The position numbers were made by a program, and so were the translations under genes. The notes under the pieces are model-generated. The model was given only the letters and a program-made list of their open reading frames with translations, was not told the origin of the DNA and did no database searches. A stretch of 64,000 nt of DNA from Bifidobacterium castoris (lineage in GTDB: Bacteria; Actinomycetota; Actinomycetes; Actinomycetales; Bifidobacteriaceae), in the NCBI RefSeq assembly GCF_003952025.1, contig NZ_QXGI01000001.1, forward strand, positions 62,001-126,000. The letters run 5' to 3'. This document shows positions 14,775 to 24,743 of the stretch, piece by piece; position 1 is the first letter of the stretch, and the number at the start of each line of letters is the position of its first letter.

Positions 14775-17700
14775 ATGTCTTTCTTCGATTTCGGACCCAT
14801 GTTCGGACAGGGGCCGCATAAGCGGTCCCGCCGTTCCGCCACCACCGACGACGATCCGATCGTGATCAACATCGAGACCGACGGCGAGGAGCCGCCGTCC
14901 GCCTCCGGCACGCCGCCGGCCGCGCCGCCGCGCATCACGCGCCGCCCCCCGTCGGCGGGAGGCCGCGGCTACAAGATCGTCATCGGCGTCGTGCTCGCGC
15001 TCGCCGTCGTCGTCGGGCTGTTCTTCGCCGTCGCATCCTTCGCGACCGACGTCATGTGGTACGACCAGCTCGGCTTCTCGAGCGTCGTATGGACGCTGCT
15101 GGGCACGCGCGTCGGACTGTGGATCGCCTACGCGCTGCTCATGGTGCTCGTCACCTACGTCGCCGCGACGCTCGCGATCCGCGCGCGCCCCGACTTCGCC
15201 GACGGTTCGACGATCCGCATCAACGGCGACACGATCGAGATCGGCCGCGGCGTCTCCTCGAGGAACGCCCGACGCGTCGCCGTCGGCGTCTCGCTCGTCG
15301 CCGGCCTGCTCTTCGGTTCGCGCTTCAACGCGAACTGGTCGCAGATCCTGCTCATGTTCCACGCCGAGCGCTTCGGCGTCGCCGATCCGCAGTTCGGCAT
15401 CGACAACGGCTTCTACGTCTTCGTGCTGCCCGGCCTGTCGCTGCTGCTGTCCGCGCTTTCGGTGCTGCTGTTCGTCGCGCTCGTCTTCTCCGTCATCACC
15501 CATGTGGCGATGGGCGGCATCCGCTTCACGATGCCCAGACGCGGGCGCGGCATCTTCTCGATGACGCGCCGCGCACGTCGCCAGATCGCGCTGTGGCTCA
15601 TGGCGTGGATGTGCTCGTGGGCCGTCAACCAGGCGCTGTCCGTCTTCTCGACGCTCACCGCCGAAGGCGACCGCATCACCGGCGCCACCTACACGACCGT
15701 GAACGCGTCAATCCCGATCACCTTCATCCTCGCGGCGATCACCGCGATCGCCGGCGTCGTGCTCGGCGTGTGGCTCATGCGCTCGCCGGCGCTTACCGAC
15801 GCCGCCTCGGCGAAGACGGCGCCGCTGACGAGCGCGTGGAAGGAGTGGCGCGTCCCGGCTCTCACCGTCGCGTCGTGCCTCGTGCTGTCGCTGCTGCTGT
15901 CGTCGCTGTGGCCGGCGTTGCTGCAGCGCTTCCGCGTCAACCCGAACGCCCAGGAGATGGAGTCGGCCTACATCCAGCGCAACATCGACGCGACGCGCGC
16001 CGCCTACGGGCTTGACGCCGTCAGGACCGAGGAGTACAAGGCCACGACGAAGGCCGAGGCCGGCGCGCTGCAGCAGGACACCGAGACGACGGCGCAGATC
16101 CGCCTGCTCGACCCGCAGATCGTCTCGCCGACCTTCAAGCAGCTGCAGCAGATGAAGCAGTACTACACGTTCGCGGACACATTGGCGGTCGACAAGTACG
16201 ACATCGACGGCGTCAACCAGGACACCGTCATCGCCGCGCGCGAGATGGACCTGTCCGGCAACGACAACCGCAACTGGGTCAACGACCACACCGTGTACAC
16301 GCACGGCTACGGCGTCGTCGCCGCCTACGGCAACCGCGTGACCAGCGACGGCCAGCCGGAGTTCTTCGAATACGGCATCCCGACGCAGGGCTACCTCACC
16401 GACACGCAGCGCTACGAGCCGCGCATCTACTTCTCGCCGAACGCGCCCGAGTACTCGATCGTCGGCGCCCCGGAAGGCACGAAGTCGTGGGAGTTCGACT
16501 ATCCGACATCCGGCGCCGAGGGCGCGACGACGACCTTCGACGGCGACGGCGGCCCCAGGCTCGGCAACATCATGGCGCGGCTGCTGTACTCGATCCGCTT
16601 CGGCTCCGACCAGATCCTGTTCTCCGACCGCGTCAACGCCGATTCGCAGATCCTCTACGACCGTTCGCCCAAGGAGCGCGTCGCGAAGGTCGCGCCGTAC
16701 CTGACGCTCGACGGCCGCGTCTACCCGGCGGTCGTCGACGGCCGCGTCAAATGGATCATCGACGGCTACACGACCTCCGACCGTTACCCGTACTCGCAGA
16801 TGACCGACCTGGCGTCCGCCACCGAGGACTCGACGACGGTCTCGTCGTCGTCGGTCGCGGGGCTGAGCTCCAAGCGCGCGAACTACATCCGCAACTCGGT
16901 CAAGGCGACCGTCGACGCCTACGACGGCTCGGTGGACCTGTACACCTGGGACGAGTCCGACCCGGTGCTCAAGGCGTGGCAGTCGATCTTCCCGGCGAAC
17001 TACCATCCGATGTCCGAGATCTCGGGCGACCTGATGGCGCACATGCGCTATCCGGAGGGCATCTTCAAGGTGCAGCGCCAGCTTCTCGCGAAGTACCACG
17101 TGACGCAGGCGAGCCAGTTCTTCTCCGGCGAGGACTTCTGGCAGACGCCGGTCGACCCGACCGAGCCGCAGGCGCAGCAGGCGCGCGACGTGCTGCAGCC
17201 GCCGTACTATCTGACGCTCAAGACCGGCGGTTCGAAGGAGCCGGTGTTCTCGCTGACGAGCACCTACATCCCGGCGGGCGCGAGCACGCGCGAGATCCTC
17301 ACCGGCTTCCTGTCCGTCGATTCCGACGCCGGCCGAACGAAGGGCGTCAAGGGGCCCGACTACGGCACGATCAGGCTGCAGGAGCTGCCGAAGGACTCGA
17401 ACGTGCCCGGACCGGGCCAGGCGCAGAACAACTTCAACGCCGACGCGGACGTCTCCAAGGAGCTCAACCTGCTTGAATCGGGTTCGACGCAGATCGAGCG
17501 CGGCAACCTGCTCACGTTGCCGCTCGGAGGCGGCCTCGTCTACGTCGAGCCGGTGTACGTGAAGTCGTCCGGCGCGACGAGCTACCCGCTGCTCAAGAAG
17601 GTCCTCGTCGCCTTCGGCGACAAGGTCGGCTTCGCGGACACGCTCGACGCGGCGCTCGACCAGGTCTTCGGCGGCGACTCCGGCGCCTCGGCCGGCGATG

Positions 17701-17945
17701 CGGACAACGCGGACGGGTCCGCCGGCGCCCCCGAGCCGGGCGACGACGGCGCCGGCGGCGAAGAAACGCCGTCCGCGCCGTCCGGATCGGCCAAGGATCC
17801 GGCCCTCAAGGAGGCGCTCGACGACGCCTCGAAGGCGCTCAAGGATTCTGACAAGGCGATGAAGTCCGGCGACTGGAGCGCCTACGGCGAGGCGCAGCGG
17901 CGTCTCGAGGAGGCGGTCAACAAGGCGCTCGAGCTCGAGGGCTGA
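14775..17945 (+). CDS. UPF0182 family large membrane protein
   Basis: It is a 1056-residue protein of a family widespread in actinobacteria, without a firm biochemical function. The first 58 residues are polar and proline rich. About seven hydrophobic segments fill residues 60-380, starting with YKIVIGVVLALAVVVGLFF. A large, presumably extracytoplasmic domain follows to about 960. The C-terminal stretch of some 90 residues is acidic and low-complexity (Asp/Ala/Gly), ending in a charged helix. TAGACT lies exactly 6 nt before the ATG and there is no ribosome site, so the transcript should be leaderless. It stands alone between a divergent GH3 gene and a strong terminator. Confidence 0.9.
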   Translation: MSFFDFGPMFGQGPHKRSRRSATTDDDPIVINIETDGEEPPSASGTPPAAPPRITRRPPSAGGRGYKIVIGVVLALAVVVGLFFAVASFATDVMWYDQLGFSSVVWTLLGTRVGLWIAYALLMVLVTYVAATLAIRARPDFADGSTIRINGDTIEIGRGVSSRNARRVAVGVSLVAGLLFGSRFNANWSQILLMFHAERFGVADPQFGIDNGFYVFVLPGLSLLLSALSVLLFVALVFSVITHVAMGGIRFTMPRRGRGIFSMTRRARRQIALWLMAWMCSWAVNQALSVFSTLTAEGDRITGATYTTVNASIPITFILAAITAIAGVVLGVWLMRSPALTDAASAKTAPLTSAWKEWRVPALTVASCLVLSLLLSSLWPALLQRFRVNPNAQEMESAYIQRNIDATRAAYGLDAVRTEEYKATTKAEAGALQQDTETTAQIRLLDPQIVSPTFKQLQQMKQYYTFADTLAVDKYDIDGVNQDTVIAAREMDLSGNDNRNWVNDHTVYTHGYGVVAAYGNRVTSDGQPEFFEYGIPTQGYLTDTQRYEPRIYFSPNAPEYSIVGAPEGTKSWEFDYPTSGAEGATTTFDGDGGPRLGNIMARLLYSIRFGSDQILFSDRVNADSQILYDRSPKERVAKVAPYLTLDGRVYPAVVDGRVKWIIDGYTTSDRYPYSQMTDLASATEDSTTVSSSSVAGLSSKRANYIRNSVKATVDAYDGSVDLYTWDESDPVLKAWQSIFPANYHPMSEISGDLMAHMRYPEGIFKVQRQLLAKYHVTQASQFFSGEDFWQTPVDPTEPQAQQARDVLQPPYYLTLKTGGSKEPVFSLTSTYIPAGASTREILTGFLSVDSDAGRTKGVKGPDYGTIRLQELPKDSNVPGPGQAQNNFNADADVSKELNLLESGSTQIERGNLLTLPLGGGLVYVEPVYVKSSGATSYPLLKKVLVAFGDKVGFADTLDAALDQVFGGDSGASAGDADNADGSAGAPEPGDDGAGGEETPSAPSGSAKDPALKEALDDASKALKDSDKAMKSGDWSAYGEAQRRLEEAVNKALELEG

Positions 17946-17959
17946 CGCCCGCGCCGTCC

Positions 17960-17999
17960 GGGGCGGCCCCGCGGATCGATCCGCGGGGCCGCCCCTTTT
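17960..17999 (+). terminator. Terminator of the UPF0182 gene
   Basis: Bases 17960-17995 are a perfect 36-nt palindrome followed by TTTT, 15 nt after the stop codon. Confidence 0.9.
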
Positions 18000-18057
18000 G
18001 CGCCGCACGGCGTAGCGGCGCCGGCCGAGTTCCGCGACGCGGTTATGCTAGGACGTT

Positions 18058-18576
18058 ATGATCACATACAGCTACAGGCGGGCCGGGGACGACGACGTGG
18101 ACGTCATCACCGACGTCTACAACGAGGCCGTCATCGAGGGAGGCTCGACGACCGACCTGACGCCGGTGGGCTACGGCGAACGCAAGGCATGGCTCGACAG
18201 GCACCGCGACCCCTACGCGGTGTTCGTCATCGGCGCCGAGGACGCCGGCGGCGTCCGGCGCGACATCGGCTTCGCGTCGATCTCGGTGTTCTACGACCGC
18301 CCAGGCTATGACGGCGTGTGCAGCCTCGCCTACTACATCGCGAGGGACGCGCGCGGCCGGGGCGCGGGCGCGTTCACGATGCGCACGCTGCTCGACGAGG
18401 GCGCCGCGCGCGGCATGCGACGCGTCTGCGCGACGATCTTTGCCGACAACGCGGCCTCCACGGGGCTGTGCGAACGCTTCGGCTTCACCCGCTACGGCCT
18501 CATGCCCGCCGCGGCCTACGATTCGCGCGGCACTCTGCACGCCATGAGCTACTGGTACGCCGACATCGGCCGCTGA
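18058..18576 (+). CDS. GNAT acetyltransferase, phosphinothricin-acetyltransferase-like
   Basis: It is a 172-residue N-acetyltransferase. The start resembles the Pat/YncA group (YSYRRAGDDDVDVITDVYNEAV). The acetyl-CoA loop is RDARGRGAGAFTM (about 97-109), followed by the usual ATIFADNAASTGLCERFGF segment in which the Asn and the final Phe are conserved. Substrates in this group are small amino compounds such as methionine derivatives; the actual one is unknown. TATGCT lies 8 nt before the ATG without a Shine-Dalgarno, so it is probably leaderless. Confidence 0.82.
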   Translation: MITYSYRRAGDDDVDVITDVYNEAVIEGGSTTDLTPVGYGERKAWLDRHRDPYAVFVIGAEDAGGVRRDIGFASISVFYDRPGYDGVCSLAYYIARDARGRGAGAFTMRTLLDEGAARGMRRVCATIFADNAASTGLCERFGFTRYGLMPAAAYDSRGTLHAMSYWYADIGR

Positions 18577-18652
18577 CGGCGCGCGGCGCGCAACCGAAAG
18601 AAACGACCCCAACGAAAGAACCAAGGAAGAAAGAACAGGAAAAGAGCGACAC

Positions 18653-19252
18653 ATGGCATCGGACTACTGGCTCATCGCAGGACTGGGCAACCCCGGCGCG
18701 AAATACCGCAACACCCGGCACAACATCGGATTCATGACCATCAACCTCCTCGCCGAACGCTGGAGCGTGCGCTTCGCCAACCACAAAGGGCTCGCCGACC
18801 TCGGCAAGGGGCTGATGACGATGGGGGACCGGCGCCAGAAGGTCTTCCTGTGCAAGCCGCTGACCTACATGAACGACTCGGGGCAGGCCGTCCAGTCGGT
18901 GCGCGAATACTACCACATCGACGTCGAGCGCATCATCGTCGTCCACGACGACATGGACCTCGACTTCGGCCGCATCAAGCTCAAGTCGGGAGGCTCCGCC
19001 GGCGGCCACAACGGCATCAAGTCCATCGACCGCTGCCTGCACACGCCCGACTACGCGCGTGTGCGCATGGGCGTCGGCCACGCGAGCCGCTCCGGCGACG
19101 CGCACGACAACACGATCAACTGGGTGCTCGGCGAATTCAACGCTGCGCAGAAGAAGCAGCTGCCCGAATTCCTCGCCGACGGCGCCGACGCGGCCGAGGC
19201 GATCGTCTTCGACGGGCTGACGAAAGCGCAGGACCGCTTCAATGGCCGCTGA
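18653..19252 (+). CDS. pth: Peptidyl-tRNA hydrolase
   Basis: It releases tRNA from peptidyl-tRNA that drops off the ribosome. The 199 residues show N13 and the catalytic H23 (GNPGAKYRNTRHNIGF), the YMNxSG loop (LTYMNDSGQAV) and the VHDDMDLDFG motif. SAGGHNGIKS follows. The leader at 18590-18650 is unusually A and G rich for this genome and contains AGGAAAAG before the ATG. The gene end overlaps the mfd start by 11 nt, an arrangement common in actinobacteria. Confidence 0.97.
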   Translation: MASDYWLIAGLGNPGAKYRNTRHNIGFMTINLLAERWSVRFANHKGLADLGKGLMTMGDRRQKVFLCKPLTYMNDSGQAVQSVREYYHIDVERIIVVHDDMDLDFGRIKLKSGGSAGGHNGIKSIDRCLHTPDYARVRMGVGHASRSGDAHDNTINWVLGEFNAAQKKQLPEFLADGADAAEAIVFDGLTKAQDRFNGR

Positions 19253-22200
19253 CGACAACGCAACCAAGGCCGCCGCGGCCACGCACGGCACGACGTGCGG
19301 CGCGCTGACGGCGCTGCGCGAAAGCCTCGAGGCCGACCCCGCCTTCCACGGCCTCGCCCACGGCATGATCGAGCCGGACGCCGCCGCCGCGGAACCGTCC
19401 CTGACGATCGGCGCGCCCGACGGCATCCGTCCTGCGCTCGCCGCCGCACGCGCCGCGCTATCGCCGATCGTCGTCGTCGTGCCGTCGGGCCGCGAAGCCG
19501 AGGAGCTCGTCGACGACATCCGCTCCTGGTACGCGGGCGACCCGGCCGGCGTCACCCAGCTCGAAGCCTGGGAGACGCTGCCGCATGAACGGCTCTCGCC
19601 GCGCGCCGACACCGTCGCCAACCGCATGGAGGTCTTCCGCAGGCTGTGCCATCCCGAACCCGGCAGCGCGATGTTCGGCCCCATCCGCATCCTCGTCATG
19701 CCGGTGCGCTCGCTGATCCAACCGGTCGTCGCCGGCATCGGCGACGTCAAGCCGCTCGTCTTCGCGCTCGGCGAGCGGATCGCGCTCGACGAGGCCGCGG
19801 CCGCGCTCGTGCGCAACGCGTACACGCGCGTCGACCTCGTCATGGACCGCGGCGAATTCGCCGTGCGCGGAGGTCTCATCGATGTCTTCCCGCCGACGAT
19901 GCCGCATCCGGTGCGTATCGAGTTCTTCGGCGACGACATCGACTCGATCCGCGAGTTCCACGCATCCGACCAGCGCACCTACGGCGCGCAGATCGACTCC
20001 GTCTGGGCGACGCCGTGCCGCGAGGTGCAGTTCACCGAGCGGATCCGCGAACGCGCGCGCTCACTCGTCGGACGCATCCCGAACGCCGACGACATGCTCG
20101 AATCGATCGCGCAGGCGATCCCGGTCGAGGGCATGGAATCGCTGCTGCCGGCCCTCGTCGACGATATGCGTCCGGTCACGTCGATGCTGCCCAAGGACGC
20201 CGTCGTCATGCTGTGCGACCCGGAGAAGCTGCGCCGCGCCGTCGACGACCTGGCGAAGACGGCCAACGAGTTCCTCGCGACGAGCTGGCACGTCGCCGCC
20301 TCCGGGCACGGCGCCGGCGCGCCGATCGACTTCGAGGGCGCGAACTTCCTCGACTACGACGAGGTCGTATCCTCCCTGGAGTACAGCGAACGCGAGCTAT
20401 GGAAGATCAGCGGCTTCACCGTCGACGGATTGCTTGCCGGCCACGTGCAGATCGACGCGCGCGCCCCCCAGGCGTTGCGCGGCGACGAGCGACGCACCGA
20501 ACAGGGCGTGCGCGCGCTGCTCGACGACGGCTACGACGTGACGGTGACGGCCGCCGCCCAAGGCACGCTGCACCGTTTGGGACGCATGCTCAACGCCGTC
20601 GGCGTCACGCGCTTCGCGGCGGTGCGCTCTCAGGCGCGCGACGGCTTCGTCGACGCCGCAGCGAAGGCCGCGCTGCTCACCGAACGCGACCTGACCGGCC
20701 GCGAAAGCGTCGCCGGAGGCCCGAAGACGCCGCGCAAACGCCGTAAGTCGATCGATCTGATGGAGCTCAAGCCGGGCGACTTCGTCGTGCACGAACAGCA
20801 CGGCATCGGCCGTTTCGTCGGCATGCGCCAGCGCACGACGGGGTCGGGGCGCAACCGCACGACGCGCGAGTACCTCGTCATCGAATACGCGCCGAGCAAA
20901 CGCAACGCGCCTCCGGACAAGCTGTTCATCCCCACTGACCAGCTCGACCTCGTCAGCAAGTACATCGGCGCCGAGACACCCAAGCTCAACAAGCTCGGCG
21001 GCTCGGACTGGGCGGCCACGAAGGCGAAGGCGAGGAAGCACGTCCACGAGATCGCGCAGAGCCTCATCAAGCTGTACGCCGCGCGCCAACGCACGAAGGG
21101 CTTCGCGTTCAGCAAGGACACCCCGTGGCAGAAGGAGCTCGAGGACGCCTTCCCGTACCAGGAGACCGCCGACCAGCTCACGACGATCGACGACGTCAAG
21201 GCCGATATGGAGAAGCCGGTGCCGATGGACCGCCTCATCTGCGGCGACGTCGGCTTCGGCAAGACCGAGATCGCCCTGCGCGCCGCCTTCAAGGCCGTGC
21301 AGGACTCCAAGCAGGTGGCCGTGCTCGTGCCGACGACGCTGCTCGTGCAGCAGCACTACGAGACCTTCAGCGAGCGCTTCGAGGGATTCCCGGTCACCGT
21401 CGCGGCGATGAGCCGGTTCCAGAACGCCAAGCAGACCAACGAGACGATCAAGGGGCTCGCTGACGGAACCGTCGACGTCGTCATCGGCACGCACAAGCTG
21501 CTCAACCCGAAGATCAAGTTCAAGGACCTAGGCCTCGTCATCATCGACGAGGAGCAGCGCTTCGGCGTCGAGGCGAAGGAGTCGCTCAAGGCGATCCGCA
21601 CGAACGTCGACGTGCTGAGCCTGTCGGCGACGCCGATCCCGCGCACGCTCGAGATGGCCGTCACCGGCATCCGCGAGATGTCGACGCTCGCGACGCCGCC
21701 CGAGGACCGCCTGCCGGTGCTCACCTACGTCGGCGCCTACGAGGACGCGCAGGTCACGGCGGCGATCCGGCGCGAGCTGCTGCGCGGCGGCCAGGTCTTC
21801 TACATCCACAACCGCGTCGAGGACATCGACAAGAAGGCCGCCAAGCTGCACGAGCTCGTCCCCGAGGCGAGGATCGGCATCGCGCACGGCAAGATGGGGC
21901 GCAAGCAGCTCGACCAGATCATCCGCGACTTCTGGCACCGGGACATCGACGTGCTGCTGTGCACGACGATCGTCGAGACCGGACTCGACATCTCGAACGC
22001 GAACACGCTGATCGTCGACCACGCCGACCGTTTCGGCCTCAGCCAGCTGCACCAGCTGCGCGGCCGCGTCGGCCGCGGCCGCGACCGCGCCTACGCGTAC
22101 TTCCTGTACGACCCGGGCAGGCCGATGACCGAGCAGTCGCACGAGCGTCTCGTGACGATCGCGCAGAACACGGCGCTCGGAAGCGGCTTTGACGTGGCGA

Positions 22201-22814
22201 TGAAGGACCTCGAGCTGCGCGGCACCGGCAACCTGCTCGGCGACGAGCAGAGCGGCCACATCGAGGGCGTCGGATTCGACCTTTACGTGCGCATGGTCTC
22301 CGAGGCGATCGAGGACTACAAGGAGCCCGAGCGCGCCGAGCCGCCGGTCGTCGCGATCGACCTGCCGATCGAGGCGTCGATCCCGGTCGACTACATCGAC
22401 TCGGACAAGCTCAGGCTCGAGACGTACCGCAAGCTCGCCGAGGCGAGGAACGACGACGACCTCGAGGAGCTGCGCGAGGAGCTCACCGACCGCTATGGCG
22501 CGCCTCCGCAGGTCTTCACGTCGCTGTTCGGCATCGCGCGGCTGCGCGAGCGCGCCCGCGATCTGGGGATCACCGAGATCGTCGGCCAGGGCGGCAAGCT
22601 GCGCGTCGGCGGCATCGAGCCGCCCGAGTCGGTGCGCATGCGCATCGAGCGCATTTACAAGGGGGCGCAGTACCGGCCGCTCGCGCACACCTACACGATC
22701 CCGACGCCCTTCGCCGGCTCGCTCGGCTCGGGGCCGATGGATTCCGACGGCGTCATCCGGTGGGTCGGACAGCTGCTCGACGACCTCGCGTGGACGCCGA
22801 GGCCACGTGCCTGA
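19242..22814 (+). CDS. mfd: Transcription-repair coupling factor Mfd
   Basis: Mfd removes RNA polymerase stalled at DNA lesions and recruits UvrA. The 1190-residue length is normal. Domains in order are the UvrB-like N-terminal module (about 30-370) and the RNA polymerase-interacting Tudor domain beginning LKPGDFVVHEQHGIGRF (about 508). These are followed by the RecG-like translocase with Walker A GDVGFGKTE (about 667) and DEEQRFG (about 768), the RGRVGRGRDRAYAYF helicase motif and the C-terminal D7 domain. Translation is probably coupled to pth. UvrB, its pathway partner, is encoded at 59556. Confidence 0.98.
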   Translation: MAADDNATKAAAATHGTTCGALTALRESLEADPAFHGLAHGMIEPDAAAAEPSLTIGAPDGIRPALAAARAALSPIVVVVPSGREAEELVDDIRSWYAGDPAGVTQLEAWETLPHERLSPRADTVANRMEVFRRLCHPEPGSAMFGPIRILVMPVRSLIQPVVAGIGDVKPLVFALGERIALDEAAAALVRNAYTRVDLVMDRGEFAVRGGLIDVFPPTMPHPVRIEFFGDDIDSIREFHASDQRTYGAQIDSVWATPCREVQFTERIRERARSLVGRIPNADDMLESIAQAIPVEGMESLLPALVDDMRPVTSMLPKDAVVMLCDPEKLRRAVDDLAKTANEFLATSWHVAASGHGAGAPIDFEGANFLDYDEVVSSLEYSERELWKISGFTVDGLLAGHVQIDARAPQALRGDERRTEQGVRALLDDGYDVTVTAAAQGTLHRLGRMLNAVGVTRFAAVRSQARDGFVDAAAKAALLTERDLTGRESVAGGPKTPRKRRKSIDLMELKPGDFVVHEQHGIGRFVGMRQRTTGSGRNRTTREYLVIEYAPSKRNAPPDKLFIPTDQLDLVSKYIGAETPKLNKLGGSDWAATKAKARKHVHEIAQSLIKLYAARQRTKGFAFSKDTPWQKELEDAFPYQETADQLTTIDDVKADMEKPVPMDRLICGDVGFGKTEIALRAAFKAVQDSKQVAVLVPTTLLVQQHYETFSERFEGFPVTVAAMSRFQNAKQTNETIKGLADGTVDVVIGTHKLLNPKIKFKDLGLVIIDEEQRFGVEAKESLKAIRTNVDVLSLSATPIPRTLEMAVTGIREMSTLATPPEDRLPVLTYVGAYEDAQVTAAIRRELLRGGQVFYIHNRVEDIDKKAAKLHELVPEARIGIAHGKMGRKQLDQIIRDFWHRDIDVLLCTTIVETGLDISNANTLIVDHADRFGLSQLHQLRGRVGRGRDRAYAYFLYDPGRPMTEQSHERLVTIAQNTALGSGFDVAMKDLELRGTGNLLGDEQSGHIEGVGFDLYVRMVSEAIEDYKEPERAEPPVVAIDLPIEASIPVDYIDSDKLRLETYRKLAEARNDDDLEELREELTDRYGAPPQVFTSLFGIARLRERARDLGITEIVGQGGKLRVGGIEPPESVRMRIERIYKGAQYRPLAHTYTIPTPFAGSLGSGPMDSDGVIRWVGQLLDDLAWTPRPRA

Positions 22815-22865
22815 GCGACGCTTCCCGCGGCGACGCGCGCAGGGCGGACGCTCCGTCTTCCGATG

Positions 22866-22909
22866 ACGGCGAGGGCCCGGAGGGGACCATCCCTCCGGGC
22901 CCTCGCCGT
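22866..22909. terminator. Bidirectional hairpin between mfd and the ABC importer
   Basis: Perfect 19-bp stem (22866-22884 with 22891-22909) and a 6-nt loop, placed between the convergent ends of mfd and thiZ. Confidence 0.75.
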
Positions 22910-22928
22910 AGCGGCGGATATGCCGGCG

Positions 22929-23654
22929 TCATCCGCGCAGCGCGTGGCGCAGATGCTCCTCGAGCGCCGCATGGCCGAGCGGCCGCCCCTGAGCGTCAAG
23001 CGTCGAACGGTCGGCGCGCACCTCGTCGCGGATGCGGCCGTCGGCGAGCACGAGGATGCGGTCGGCGAGCCGCACCGCCTCGGCGATGTCATGGGTGACG
23101 AGCACCGTCGCGAAGCCGAGCCGTGCACGCAGATCGGCGAGCAGGTCCTGCATGTCGAGCCTGGTGAGCGCGTCGAGCGCGCCGAAGGGCTCGTCGAGCA
23201 GCAGCAGCCGCGGCCGGCGTGCCAGCGCCCGGGCGAGCGAGACGCGTTGCCGCTGGCCGCCGGAGAGCTGTGCCGGCAGCTTGTCGGCGGCGTCGGCCAG
23301 CTGCACCTGGGCGAGCACCGCGGCGGCGGCCTGCCTGCGCGCGCGGCGCGTCATGCGCCCGCCATCCGCCTCCATGCCGAGCGTCACGTTGTCCCAGATG
23401 CGCAGCCACGGGACGAGGCGCGCGTCCTGGAAGCCGAAGGCGATGCGGTCCGTGGCGCGCACCCGGCCGCGGTCGGCGTCGAGCAGCCCGGCGACGATGC
23501 GCAGCAGCGTCGACTTGCCGCAGCCGGAGCGTCCGATCAGGGCGACGGTCTCGCCTGCATCGACGTGCATGGCCACGTCGGCGAGCACGGCGCGCCCGTC
23601 GAAGGCCCTGCACACGCCGTCGAGCGCGGCGGCGTGCTTCATGCCGCCGCTCAT
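22929..23654 (-). CDS. thiZ: ABC importer ATPase, ThiZ-type
   Basis: This is the 241-residue nucleotide-binding subunit of a nitrate/sulfonate/taurine-type importer. It contains Walker A GRSGCGKST, Q-loop FGFQDARLVPW, signature LSGGQRQRV, Walker B LLLLDEPFGALDALTR and the H-loop VTHDIAEAVRLADR. The ATG at 23654 overlaps the stop of the binding-protein gene (ATGA). The TPP riboswitch ahead of the operon points to thiamine-precursor uptake rather than sulfonates. It is the last gene before the mfd terminator. Confidence 0.85.
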   Translation of the reverse strand: MSGGMKHAAALDGVCRAFDGRAVLADVAMHVDAGETVALIGRSGCGKSTLLRIVAGLLDADRGRVRATDRIAFGFQDARLVPWLRIWDNVTLGMEADGGRMTRRARRQAAAAVLAQVQLADAADKLPAQLSGGQRQRVSLARALARRPRLLLLDEPFGALDALTRLDMQDLLADLRARLGFATVLVTHDIAEAVRLADRILVLADGRIRDEVRADRSTLDAQGRPLGHAALEEHLRHALRG

Positions 23655-24631
23655 GCGCCGCAGTCCATCGTCGCCGCCTCGAGGTCGGGCATCTCGTCGA
23701 TGAAGCCGAAGTCGACGTATTCCCTGGCCTGAGCCTCGAGCATCGCGCGTCCGTCGGCGTCGATCGGCAGGATCCTGGGCACGTCGAATCGCGAGATCTG
23801 CTCGGCGACCTCGTCCGAGGCGCCGAACCGCTTGTAGGCGTCGGTGATGATCGCGGGCCGCTTCGCCGCGGCCTCCGATTCCTTGACGAGAGCCCGGTAC
23901 ATCGCCTTGACGGCCTCGGGGTGCTTCGTCGCGAAGTCGCGCGAGACGATGTGGATCGAGACGTTGTGGTTGTCGTAGTCCCTGCCGTTGGCGAGCAGCT
24001 TCGCGCCCGGCGTGGCCATCGCCGCCGCGAGGTTCTGGTCGAAGGACGACAGCGCGTCGATCTGCCCGGAGGTGAAGGCCGCCTGGAAGCTGCTCGGGTT
24101 CATCTCGACGACGTCGACGTCCCCGACGTCCACGCCGGAGCCTTCGAGCGCCTTGTGCAGCACGTAGTCGCCGGTGCCGCCGCGCTTGATGATCGCGACC
24201 TTCCTGCCCTTGAGGTCGTCGAGCGATTCGACGCCCGAGCCGGGCGCGGCGACGATGCCCTGCGAGTCGCCGTCGTAGTATTCGATCGCGAAGGCGGTCC
24301 ACGGCTGTCCCTGCGCGAGGAAGTCGATGAACGACCCGGTGCCGGTGCTCGTCGCGTCGGCGTTGCCGGACAGGACCGCGGCGTAGGCGTCGGTCGGGTT
24401 GTACGGACCGGTGAAGTCGACGTCCGTCGAGCCCATCGTCTCGTCGAGGAAGGGCTCGTCGCGCACCGTCGTCAGGTAGTTCGCCGTGGACAGGTAGGCG
24501 ACGCGCATCGCGGCGTCGTCGCCCGCCTGCGCCGACGTGCCGCATGCCGCGGCGCCGGCGAGCAGCGCTGCGGCGCCCACGGCGGCGGCCAGACGGCGCG
24601 GACGGCGGTGGGATCGGGATGTGGATGACAT
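23651..24631 (-). CDS. thiY: ABC importer binding lipoprotein, ThiY-like (NMT1/THI5 fold)
   Basis: It is a 326-residue substrate-binding protein. A basic N terminus and hydrophobic segment end in the lipobox LLAGAAAC, with the lipidated cysteine at 30. The mature part follows the NMT1/SsuA pattern (SFIDFLAQGQPWTAFAIEYY, LKGRKVAIIKRGGTGDYVLHKAL). This fold includes pyrimidine-precursor-binding ThiY. AAGGAGGCACC precedes the ATG. It sits between the permease and ATPase genes of a TPP-riboswitch operon, so hydroxymethylpyrimidine or a thiamine degradation product is the likely ligand. The ligand is inferred from regulation, not from binding-site residues. Confidence 0.82.
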   Translation of the reverse strand: MSSTSRSHRRPRRLAAAVGAAALLAGAAACGTSAQAGDDAAMRVAYLSTANYLTTVRDEPFLDETMGSTDVDFTGPYNPTDAYAAVLSGNADATSTGTGSFIDFLAQGQPWTAFAIEYYDGDSQGIVAAPGSGVESLDDLKGRKVAIIKRGGTGDYVLHKALEGSGVDVGDVDVVEMNPSSFQAAFTSGQIDALSSFDQNLAAAMATPGAKLLANGRDYDNHNVSIHIVSRDFATKHPEAVKAMYRALVKESEAAAKRPAIITDAYKRFGASDEVAEQISRFDVPRILPIDADGRAMLEAQAREYVDFGFIDEMPDLEAATMDCGA

Positions 24632-24743
24632 GGTGCCTCCTTGGGGAATGGCCGCATGAGCGCATGACGGTGCCGCGGCCGGTTTCGATGGTCGGGTGTG
24701 GTGATCCTGGGGGAAGGCGTTGCCGCATCGGGGCGCCGCGGCG

